Positions 58,357 to 64,000 of a DNA stretch of 64,000 bases are shown here, in pieces. The stretch's first letter is position 1; every line of letters begins with the position of its first letter. This stretch comes from Bacteroidaceae bacterium (GTDB lineage: Bacteria > Bacteroidota > Bacteroidia > Bacteroidales > Bacteroidaceae). The stretch spans positions 120,845 to 184,844 of the forward strand of contig CABIVS010000009.1 of NCBI GenBank assembly GCA_902362375.1, written 5' to 3'. The translations under genes and the position numbers were made by a program. Below the pieces are notes generated by a model. The model was not told the DNA's origin, did no database searches, and was given only the letters and a program-made list of their open reading frames with translations.

Positions 58357-58704
58357 TTAAAACCATGAGACATGCACATAGGCATCGCTTTGGTCACTGC
58401 CGTTGATTAGACAATCGAGTACTTCGATAAACTTTTCCCGGTCCATCCCGACCTTTGCCAGGCAGGAATAAAATTCTTCGGCATTCTGCCGGAAGGTTTC
58501 ATCCTGTTCTGAGATATGTTTTCTTAGCTGCTGCAGACCCGAACGGGCTATTTCGAAGTCATCGGTATAGGCGTCTTCTGCGGAGTTATCAACTTCGAAC
58601 ATTGTCAGGATATCATAAAAGATATCCTGACCGTCCCCGCCATACATACCCGGATATTTGTATTCGATTTGCCAAACTCTGGCTACATGTAGTTTTCTGG
58701 CCAT
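58357..58704 (-). CDS. Hypothetical protein, 115 residues
   Basis: Starts MARKLHVARVWQIEYKYPGM. Helical second half (DFEIARSGLQQLRKHISEQD; FRQNAEEFYSCLAKVGMDRE). Its start shares one base with the stop of the 313-residue gene upstream, implying coupling. Not recognised. Confidence 0.6.
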   Translation of the reverse strand: MARKLHVARVWQIEYKYPGMYGGDGQDIFYDILTMFEVDNSAEDAYTDDFEIARSGLQQLRKHISEQDETFRQNAEEFYSCLAKVGMDREKFIEVLDCLINGSDQSDAYVHVSWF

Positions 58705-59645
58705 TATCTTTTCATTTTTCGGATTTGTTGTCTTATGCAGTGCAGCATCAATTCGATACCACGGATGCTTTCCTCATTCTCTTTCAGTTTGTAATAGTAG
58801 GCGTTCGCTTCGTCGTAGTCTTCCCGTGCCTTGCGCAATCTGCATTCCTTGGCGTCACGGACCTGTTCATGGGACAGGTCGTAACCGATGAACTCGTCCA
58901 TGAAACAGGAAACCGTACGCCCGTAATAGTGGTCCGTGCGGGTTTCCACCGCAGTACGGATGATGTCGTCGCACCGCCTTCCGAGTGTCCGGAGTACGTC
59001 GCTGATATGCCGGTCATGGTACTCGTAACCGAAGAAACGGGTATACCACTCGTGTTCCTGCCGGTTTGTCTTCCCCGCGTAATACTCGTACCATTGGGCG
59101 TCGCACTTGGTGTGCCTCTGGGTAACCTTGAATATGGCATACTCTTCACCGATCCATGTAAAACGTGAGAGTATCTCACTCGCTTCTTCCTCATAGTAGC
59201 TATCCCGCCAATTCAATTCTTCGGTCTGGCTGAGCGGGAGGAATGACTGTTTGGTGATCCACTGCCCGAAACCTTTGTGCGTGACATGCGGAAGCACTTT
59301 CACGACCTTGCTCCATGCCTCGTTGCAGGCTTCATCCAGTGAAGGGAAACTTTCAGGAAAGCGTTCCCTGTCCGTTCCGTCTCGCAACACCTCGTTCCAA
59401 TCTTTGTCGCAGACAATGAGGGTGAGGTCCTCCCTCACATGGCAGTCGCGTTCGCAATAGCCGTAGGGAGCATCGCAGAGCGTGTACCACTCCTTCGGTC
59501 CATAACCGTCGTCACGTCCCAGATAGCGTCTGGGCTTACCCTTCTCTGTCTGCACCTCCCACACTTCCGTGCAGTTTCCACGGTCGATATGGTGCAGGCG
59601 TACCCTGATTTCCTTGTTATCTCGTTTTTCTTCCATGTCGTTCAT
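58704..59645 (-). CDS. Hypothetical protein, 313 residues
   Basis: I start at MNDMEEKRDNKEIRV (59645), which overlaps the upstream gene by 29 bp; an ATG three codons later is also possible. N-terminal beta region (VRLHHIDRGNCTEVWEVQTE; APYGYCERDCHVREDLTLIV) and helical C-terminal half (DVLRTLGRRCDDIIRTAVET; LRKAREDYDEANAYYYKLKE) with a probable coiled coil. Several Cys but no regular ribbon. No family known. Confidence 0.6.
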   Translation of the reverse strand: MNDMEEKRDNKEIRVRLHHIDRGNCTEVWEVQTEKGKPRRYLGRDDGYGPKEWYTLCDAPYGYCERDCHVREDLTLIVCDKDWNEVLRDGTDRERFPESFPSLDEACNEAWSKVVKVLPHVTHKGFGQWITKQSFLPLSQTEELNWRDSYYEEEASEILSRFTWIGEEYAIFKVTQRHTKCDAQWYEYYAGKTNRQEHEWYTRFFGYEYHDRHISDVLRTLGRRCDDIIRTAVETRTDHYYGRTVSCFMDEFIGYDLSHEQVRDAKECRLRKAREDYDEANAYYYKLKENEESIRGIELMLHCIRQQIRKMKR

Positions 59646-59853
59646 TTTTAGTATGGCCTGTCTTTTTCTTTTCGAGAATCCGGTAGATTTCTTCAAGGTC
59701 ATGCTCATTGTCTATCGGTTGCCCGTATTCCGTATCCACGATGACCACCCTGGCATTGGCCAGGTGACATCCTGCTATCGTCTTGTCATAGTCGCTCCAT
59801 TCAGGATTGATTTCTGTTACCGTGTCAAATTCAAGTCCATATGATGTCTTCAT
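59617..59853 (-). CDS. Small hypothetical protein, 78 residues
   Basis: Starts MKTSYGLEFDTVTEINPEWS. A strand-rich core (AGCHLANARVVIVDTEYGQP) and a basic tail (EKKKTGHTKNERHGRKTR). No family recognised. Thirty-three bp after the 194-residue gene. Confidence 0.55.
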   Translation of the reverse strand: MKTSYGLEFDTVTEINPEWSDYDKTIAGCHLANARVVIVDTEYGQPIDNEHDLEEIYRILEKKKTGHTKNERHGRKTR

Positions 59854-59886
59854 TGTATTTCCAGTTATTATGCGTATTTTTCTATT

Positions 59887-60471
59887 TTATGCTGCCGCTT
59901 TGTTCTGCCCGTCGATAATATGCCTGCATTCGGCTTCCAGTTCTTTCATACATTCCGTACCATAGAATCCCCAACAACTGTCCAGTTCATTGTCATCGTC
60001 ACTTTCCGGCATGATGCGATACCCGAAAACTTCCCCGGTATAGTAGTTGTCAAGGGTACTGATTTCGTCTTGCAGGTATCCCTCGATCCGCTTCCTGCGT
60101 TTCGCGGTGATGTTCTTCCACCCGTATTCCCGGCGCACCTTGTCCAACGGTACCGCGATGATTCCGAAAAATCCGGAATCCCACGGGCAGCTGAACGGCG
60201 AGGTGGATATTGTAATGCCGCCATGGTCGTAGAGGTAGACCGGCAGGGCGATATATTCCTTCAGGAACGATTCCTGGAAATTTCCGATATGCCCTTCAAA
60301 AACCTTGTCGATATCGAAGTGGTCATCAAACTCCTTCTCCGGGCGGTAGCGACGATGTGCCGTATAAAGCGTACCGAGATTGTCATACGCTTCACGCGGG
60401 CTTCGGGCGTCATCATCATAATAGATGTTGATGCGATACCCGTTATATTTGATTTGATTATATAGATTCAT
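59887..60471 (-). CDS. Conserved phage/element protein, 194 residues
   Basis: Pattern YNGYRINIYYDDDARSPREA, YDNLGTLYTAHRRY, ALPVYLYDHGGITISTSPFS, CPWDSGFFGIIAVPLDKVRR, LDNYYTGEVFGY, SCWGFYGTE. I have seen the same motif order (NLG-x-[ML]-x-x-x-HRRY, PVYLYDHSG-x-TI-x-T-PF-SCPWDSGQ-x-G, SCWGF-G) in uncharacterised proteins from many phages and mobile elements. The conservation suggests an enzyme-like or DNA-establishment role, but no function is known. Confidence 0.68.
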   Translation of the reverse strand: MNLYNQIKYNGYRINIYYDDDARSPREAYDNLGTLYTAHRRYRPEKEFDDHFDIDKVFEGHIGNFQESFLKEYIALPVYLYDHGGITISTSPFSCPWDSGFFGIIAVPLDKVRREYGWKNITAKRRKRIEGYLQDEISTLDNYYTGEVFGYRIMPESDDDNELDSCWGFYGTECMKELEAECRHIIDGQNKAAA

Positions 60472-60482
60472 TTGCCTGGGTA

Positions 60483-61208
60483 TTATGTTTTGTTACAAAG
60501 TCTTACAAATTGTTCCGTAATCTCGTCCCGCTCGAACTCGTCGCAGTTCAGGTCGAAGAATATACCCGAAGCCGCGAGCATGTCACGGGCTTCTCCGTAG
60601 GTAAGGTCGTTCCTGTGCCTGTATCTGTCCACCATATCCCGATGTTCGGCTTCCGCCCGGTCGTGCAGCCTCATTTTATACTGCCTGTACCATGCGGGGA
60701 ACTGTTCCTTGGAAACCATATGTTCCAGCTGCAAGTCCCGGTATCTTCCCGGTGCCAGCAGGATGTGGCTGTCAATGTAGGACTTCGCCTCGGCTATGAT
60801 TCCCTCCCTGGTGAAGGGACGGTGGGAGCGTGCCGTGAAATGCACCCATCCACCATGCAACGGGTGTTCGATTTCAATCTGCACACCCTGCCTCCTGACA
60901 TGTACCACGATATAGGCGGTCTGGCCGGGGAACATATCGTCCTTGAGGCTCACTTCCCGGCAGGCCGGCGGGTCAACATGGATGTAGTGGTCCTGCCTTG
61001 CGCCCTCGAGGAACCTTTCAAGCTGCCGCATCGACTGGCAGTAGATGAATGTCCCCACGCGGCACTGGCCTCGGCGGATGTCGCCGTAATAGTACTTTCT
61101 TGCCCTTGCTCCGGTAATGCGGGACTCGTCCGATGCCTCGAAATAGCTCCGGTAGGTATCGTCCGTACGGCAGAAATCATATATTTCCTGAAAAGTCCTT
61201 GTTTTCAT
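60483..61208 (-). CDS. Hypothetical protein, 241 residues
   Basis: Starts MKTRTFQEIYDFCRTDDTYR. Basic, Arg/His-rich (RARKYYYGDIRRGQCRVGTF; RQYKMRLHDRAEAEHRDMVD) with a beta region (TAYIVVHVRRQGVQIEIEHP) and acidic C-terminus (FDLNCDEFERDEITEQFVRL). Possibly nucleic-acid binding. No family recognised. 11 bp upstream of the 194-residue gene. Confidence 0.6.
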   Translation of the reverse strand: MKTRTFQEIYDFCRTDDTYRSYFEASDESRITGARARKYYYGDIRRGQCRVGTFIYCQSMRQLERFLEGARQDHYIHVDPPACREVSLKDDMFPGQTAYIVVHVRRQGVQIEIEHPLHGGWVHFTARSHRPFTREGIIAEAKSYIDSHILLAPGRYRDLQLEHMVSKEQFPAWYRQYKMRLHDRAEAEHRDMVDRYRHRNDLTYGEARDMLAASGIFFDLNCDEFERDEITEQFVRLCNKT

Positions 61209-61221
61209 TTGTTACTCCTTT

Positions 61222-61509
61222 TTATGTATTGTCTTCTTCCGGCGGGGGAAATTCCCCCGTCCTGTAAAATATCTCTCCGAGACGGTCAGCCTGTTCCGCC
61301 AGACCTCTCTTCCGGACAGCCGACACGGCATCGCATGCGGCCTTTTCGTACATGCCCAGCAGTACCGCCTCGGGCAGGCGTTTCGTCCGCCACACCTCCT
61401 GTGCGGTGGCGAGCATCTCCACCTCGCAGCCCAGATGGGCGGCTGTGAGGATAATGACGGCATTGCCGATAAAGTTCGGTATGCGTTCTTCCTGTTGTTC
61501 TCCTTTCAT
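61222..61509 (-). CDS. Small hypothetical protein, 95 residues
   Basis: Starts MKGEQQEERIPNFIGNAVII. Helical (LTAAHLGCEVEMLATAQEVW; YEKAACDAVSAVRKRGLAEQ), Pro/acidic tail (GEFPPPEEDNT). Not recognised. It lies between the 50-residue gene and the 241-residue gene with gaps of 12-13 bp. Confidence 0.55.
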   Translation of the reverse strand: MKGEQQEERIPNFIGNAVIILTAAHLGCEVEMLATAQEVWRTKRLPEAVLLGMYEKAACDAVSAVRKRGLAEQADRLGEIFYRTGEFPPPEEDNT

Positions 61510-61521
61510 TGTTCCGTGCCT

Positions 61522-61674
61522 TTAATCCGTTTCGAACTCGTCTTCATAGACCTCGATCTCCTTCCCGCTCTCGCAGATGCGTACCAGCCAGGTGTATTGG
61601 AGCCGTTCCAACAGCTCTATACGGCGATAGCCCTTGTAGGGCACTTTCAGCGTTGCAATGTCTCCCGGTTTCAT
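61522..61674 (-). CDS. Very small protein, 50 residues
   Basis: Read directly from the minus strand: it starts MKPGDIATLKVPYKGYRRIE and ends CESGKEIEVYEDEFETD. The opening resembles an SH3-like or KOW-type beta protein (MKPGD-x-A-x-[LV]-x-x-P-Y-K-G). The ATG is 1 bp past the stop of the upstream 61-residue gene. The tight packing and amino-acid composition support a real gene despite its size. Role unknown. Confidence 0.55.
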   Translation of the reverse strand: MKPGDIATLKVPYKGYRRIELLERLQYTWLVRICESGKEIEVYEDEFETD

Positions 61675-61675
61675 G

Positions 61676-61861
61676 TCAGGCGGGTATTTCAAACTGGACA
61701 TGGAAATGGAATTCGCTTATCAGGCTGCAGATCTGCGGTACTGATTTAGGATCCTCCCCGTAAGGGTAGAAGATGGTCCGGCAACGTGTCAGGCATCGGA
61801 TACCCTGTTTTCGTAACCGGTACAGCAGGTAGGCCCTGCGTCGTAGTTGTTTCTTGCTCAT
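61676..61861 (-). CDS. Very small basic protein, 61 residues
   Basis: Starts MSKKQLRRRAYLLYRLRKQG, strongly basic with two Cys (IRCLTRCRTIFYPYGEDPKS) and ending HFHVQFEIPA. Its stop is one base before the next ATG. It may bind nucleic acid. First gene downstream of the nested hairpin at 61896-62032. Confidence 0.5.
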   Translation of the reverse strand: MSKKQLRRRAYLLYRLRKQGIRCLTRCRTIFYPYGEDPKSVPQICSLISEFHFHVQFEIPA

Positions 61862-61895
61862 CGTATAAAGGATTATGTCGTTTTGATTAGAATAG

Positions 61896-62032
61896 CGGTG
61901 TGGTCGTCAAACAGGGGCATCTCTTTACGTTTTCGATGTAATGCCTCCATTGAAAGATGCTCATCTTGTGTTAACAGGGATGAGCATCATTTCAATGGAG
62001 GGAGTACTAATTTATTCTGACCCGCCACACCG
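61896..62032. repeat. Nested inverted repeat, 22-bp arms inside an 8-bp outer pair
   Basis: The inner arms are 61944-61965 and 61979-62001. They begin CCTCCATTGAAA and end TTTCAATGGAGG, share GATGCTCATC/GATGAGCATC, and differ by one inserted base around a 13-nt loop. Outside them CGGTGTGG (61896-61903) pairs with CCACACCG (62025-62032). The structure fills the only sizeable gap in this part of the element. There is no T tract, so a plain terminator is less likely than an origin, oriT or recombination site. Confidence 0.7.
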
Positions 62033-62063
62033 TGCCGCCTACCGGGCGGATGGAGATGACGGC

Positions 62064-63152
62064 CTATTTCTTACGCCATGCCGCCATCTTCTTTTTGATG
62101 TTGATATTGTTGTCCGCCAGCATTTTTTTCAGGACTGCCAGCAACCGCCAGCCTTCTCCGTTTTTATACTCTTCCGCCTTGGCTGACAGGAACGCCAGTG
62201 ACTGGTACTTGTCCAGACGCCGACCCCGGTCATTGACAGCCGTGCAACCGTGGAAACGAATCAGGTTCTGCATGGTAAAGAACGCCCCGGCTCCCTTATA
62301 GGCATCCATCCATGCCTTGCTTTGAGGAGTGCCCCATGGCAGCCGGATACGACGGTCATTGAACTGTCTGACCGCGTTGTAAAGCTGTGTGGCGTCCAAC
62401 GCGTGCCTGATGTGGGTTATCGCGATGGAAAGCGGGTAGTACAGTTTGGATTGCAGGTCCTCCACGAAAATATTACGGCCGTGTATACGCTTGTAGGGAA
62501 CTCCCTTGCATTTTCTTGTTTCCAGGTTGCCCACGTGTTTTTTCAGCGCGTTGACATAGTCGCTCGCGATGGCCAAAACCACATCACGGTTGAACCAGCG
62601 GTTTCTCTCGGCAAAACCCGTGATGTCCTTGTGTTCCATCTTCATCTGGGCGTGCAGCTCGTTCAAGAGCATTTTCCACTGGTAATCATAGCCTTTCCGG
62701 TGAATCATCTCGGTCACCCCTGCCGGCTCTTTTTCACGGTAATGCGTGTATGACATCATATGGAACATTTGTGCCATGACCCACCGGCGGAAGAGTCGGT
62801 TGTTGGGAACGGTACCCTGTGCCATGATGCTGCCGAATATCGGGTCGTTGTCATCCAGGATGGTAAGTTTCCCGTCTTTGTTGGAGGCGATATACTCGCC
62901 GCCCTCGGCTCCCTGCATGGCGAACAGGCAGCTCACGTCCACACCGGCACCGCGGAGTGCCTCGATACGCTCCCGCGCCCCTTTGGGAAGTCCGGCGGGA
63001 GAATTATGGCCGGCCACCACCGGATAGACGGTGCCCAAATCCGAATTCTTGCCGATAACGGTGCCCGTGGCGGCAAATTCCTTGTCCGCGATGGCGAATT
63101 CCGTGCCGCATCCGGGGCACAGGACTTTTGTTTCTTGTTTCTTTCTGCTCAT
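62064..63152 (-). CDS. Hypothetical protein, 362 residues, with N-terminal CxxC
   Basis: Starts MSRKKQETKVLCPGCGTEFA; the ATG overlaps the upstream stop (ATGA). The single CPGC has no visible second pair, so it is at most half a zinc ribbon. Helical body: LFRRWVMAQMFHMMSYTHYR, KMLLNELHAQMKMEHKDITG, LSIAITHIRHALDATQLYNA and AGAFFTMQNLIRFHGCTAVN. Basic C-terminus (INIKKKMAAWRKK). I know no named domain. It is one of the two longest proteins near the right edge. Confidence 0.65.
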   Translation of the reverse strand: MSRKKQETKVLCPGCGTEFAIADKEFAATGTVIGKNSDLGTVYPVVAGHNSPAGLPKGARERIEALRGAGVDVSCLFAMQGAEGGEYIASNKDGKLTILDDNDPIFGSIMAQGTVPNNRLFRRWVMAQMFHMMSYTHYREKEPAGVTEMIHRKGYDYQWKMLLNELHAQMKMEHKDITGFAERNRWFNRDVVLAIASDYVNALKKHVGNLETRKCKGVPYKRIHGRNIFVEDLQSKLYYPLSIAITHIRHALDATQLYNAVRQFNDRRIRLPWGTPQSKAWMDAYKGAGAFFTMQNLIRFHGCTAVNDRGRRLDKYQSLAFLSAKAEEYKNGEGWRLLAVLKKMLADNNINIKKKMAAWRKK

Positions 63153-63628
63153 TGTGAATTTGTTAATAGTTGATTACTTCCGGGTTCCACCCATTTTCTG
63201 AGTATCACCAGGTCCTTGTCTTTTTCGCTTTGCCAGAACCATTTGCCCATCGTTTCGGGATTCCATGTGAACCCGCCTATAATCCGGCAGAGGATATAGA
63301 ATTCCAGCTCGAATTGCGCGGTATCCCGGTGTTGCCCGTACAGCATGTCCCCGTCCTCGAGGTCACTTTCGGGCAATGCCATGAAATACCGGCGGGACTT
63401 GCTCTGGCTGCGCTCCGATGGTATCGAATGTTTATAGCGGCGGTACAGCTCCTCCACATCCGTGAAAAAATCCCCGCAGCCGTACTCCGGCAACCACGGA
63501 GCGCCATCATACCTGCCGTTCCGTATCATGTGTCTCCCGTTTACTTTTAAACTTCTGGACTGGAAATCAATCCGGAAATTTGCGCCGTTCTCTATGGCGG
63601 TGACGGTTTCTCGGTAAATATCTTCCAT
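63149..63628 (-). CDS. Hypothetical protein, 159 residues
   Basis: Starts MEDIYRETVTAIENGANFRI. Beta/alpha mix (RIDFQSRSLKVNGRHMIRNG; FFTDVEELYRRYKHSIPSER) and a Trp-rich end (GGFTWNPETMGKWFWQSEKD). Not recognised. Co-translated with the 362-residue gene by a four-base overlap. Confidence 0.6.
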   Translation of the reverse strand: MEDIYRETVTAIENGANFRIDFQSRSLKVNGRHMIRNGRYDGAPWLPEYGCGDFFTDVEELYRRYKHSIPSERSQSKSRRYFMALPESDLEDGDMLYGQHRDTAQFELEFYILCRIIGGFTWNPETMGKWFWQSEKDKDLVILRKWVEPGSNQLLTNSQ

Positions 63629-63677
63629 TTTCTCACCTGTTTACAATAAATGGCACTCAAACCCCTGGCGCGTATCT

Positions 63678-64000
63678 TTATAGTCCTGATAAATACAGTA
63701 GGACTTCGGTCCTGAACCAGGTAGTTGCCTGGCTCAGGACCAAGCTTGAATACTGTATCTTGAATTTGGGTCCCTCGTGCATATGCGGTCGCGCTACCTT
63801 CTGTTCAGGGGACTCATCCGGACGGCACATCCCTTTAAAAACCTGATACGGGCCGCGAGTACAGCTGGAACCTGTGTCATCTGTCGTGTTAGCAGGAGAT
63901 GACACAGGCTCCAGCTGTGTGAATTGCGGCTCTGTTGAAATCCCGGCCTTGCCCCCTTTGCCCTGTGCTGTTCTTTTTGCGGTTCCCGGAATGCCGGCAC
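63678..64000 (-). CDS. Possible C-terminal part of a protein continuing past the right edge
   Basis: One minus-strand frame stays open from the window edge to a stop at 63678 (about 107 codons). It reads AGIPGTAKRTAQGKGGKAGI, STEPQFTQLEPVSSP, then VFKGMCRPDESPEQKVARPH and ends FRTEVLLYLSGL. The composition is plausible but low-complexity, and two long hairpins lie inside the frame, so coding is uncertain. It may be the tail of a larger element protein or simply an open frame across non-coding hairpins. Confidence 0.35.
   Translation of the reverse strand, partial: AGIPGTAKRTAQGKGGKAGISTEPQFTQLEPVSSPANTTDDTGSSCTRGPYQVFKGMCRPDESPEQKVARPHMHEGPKFKIQYSSLVLSQATTWFRTEVLLYLSGL
63694..63757. repeat. 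Long hairpin 1 near the right edge
   Basis: GGTCCTGAACCAGG (63708-63721) pairs with CCTGGCTCAGGACC (63728-63741) with one mismatch and a 6-nt loop. Outside it TACAGTA (63694-63700) pairs with TACTGTA (63751-63757). Confidence 0.75.
63852..63930. repeat. Long hairpin 2 near the right edge
   Basis: A 22-bp stem with one mismatch. Its arms are 63861-63882, starting ACAGCTGGAA, and 63897-63918, ending TCCAGCTGT, around a 14-nt loop. GCCGC (63852-63856) and GCGGC (63926-63930) extend it. As in hairpin 1, the only mismatch is an A opposite a C. Confidence 0.75.

Larger units (their letters stand above)
37093..64000. mobile_element. Probable ICE / conjugative-transposon cargo region (left part, right end outside window)
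   Basis: About 45 genes all on the minus strand, mostly under 250 residues, acidic, and packed with 4-base overlaps or short gaps, in DNA richer in GC than the left side. Families seen here are typical of Bacteroidales conjugative elements and phage-like elements: RNase HI, DUF932, LPD28-like, DpnD/PcfM-like, a short tyrosine recombinase and zinc-ribbon proteins. No relaxase, coupling protein, tra operon, replication gene or transposase is visible, so the class of element is inferred. The left border is placed by the change in character, not by a proven att site. Confidence 0.65.

Noticed and set aside
61941..62186. Plus-strand ORF across the nested hairpin
   Set aside because: It merely reads the hairpin and the antisense end of the 362-residue gene; no protein-like features.
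1..64000. tRNA, rRNA genes and insertion-sequence transposases
   Set aside because: I looked for CCA-ending cloverleafs, rRNA-like stretches and transposase motifs and found none that I could support.

Overview
The window looks like a Bacteroides-type chromosome (Bacteroidales). Evidence: SusC/SusD and FecR/ECF-sigma gene sets, SPII lipoproteins, BACON, DUF4302, DUF4248 and FISUMP-type domains, promoter boxes of the TAnnTTTG type, and the near absence of strong Shine-Dalgarno sites. The left 36.8 kb is AT-rich chromosomal DNA. The right 27 kb is visibly richer in GC (one line counted by hand: 58% GC at 44041-44100, against 35% at 29041-29100) and has a different coding style. I read it as part of an integrated mobile element, probably an ICE or conjugative-transposon cargo arm.

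1-14.2 kb: pectin (rhamnogalacturonan) degradation. A leftward run encodes a GH105 unsaturated rhamnogalacturonyl hydrolase, three large GH106-type alpha-L-rhamnosidase-like proteins and a GH28 protein cut by the window edge. A PL11 rhamnogalacturonan lyase is transcribed divergently. The lyase would cut the backbone, GH105 would remove the unsaturated uronate end, and the GH106/GH28 enzymes would trim rhamnose and galacturonate. No SusC/SusD pair or HTCS regulator for this set lies inside the window.

14.2-24.1 kb: housekeeping genes. These are an oxaloacetate decarboxylase/pyruvate carboxylase subunit-B-like protein whose C-terminal biotinyl-like domain lacks the biotinylated lysine, a small hypothetical, a DUF4248 protein, dprA with a YbgC-type thioesterase and a U32 peptidase/tRNA hydroxylation protein, dusB, and a PAP2 phosphotransferase overlapping an NAD-dependent epimerase. 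The 17.3-18.0 kb gap holds a four-unit repeat array with an exact 22-nt period and a candidate small RNA with its own promoter and terminator.

24.1-36.8 kb: an ECF sigma / FecR anti-sigma / SusC / SusD operon followed by five lipoproteins (HExxH zinc metallopeptidase, DUF4302, two-BACON protein, and two tandem FISUMP proteins). There is no glycosidase, so the substrate is unknown.

37.1-64 kb: about 45 consecutive genes, all on the minus strand, mostly small acidic proteins with overlapping or nearly touching ends. The recognisable ones are RNase HI, two stand-alone MutS domain-I-like proteins that both have Ser in place of the mismatch-wedge Phe, an LPD28-like protein, an HTH protein, a radical SAM enzyme beside a zinc-ribbon protein, a DpnD/PcfM-like protein, a 634-residue repeat solenoid, a catalytic-domain-only tyrosine recombinase, and a DUF932 protein. 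Several further proteins carry zinc ribbons. Transfer (tra/mob) genes are not in the window. Long near-perfect hairpins sit at 61.9-62.0 and 63.7-63.9 kb. The least-described material is here: the orphan MutS-I proteins, the radical SAM pair, the repeat solenoid and the hairpins.
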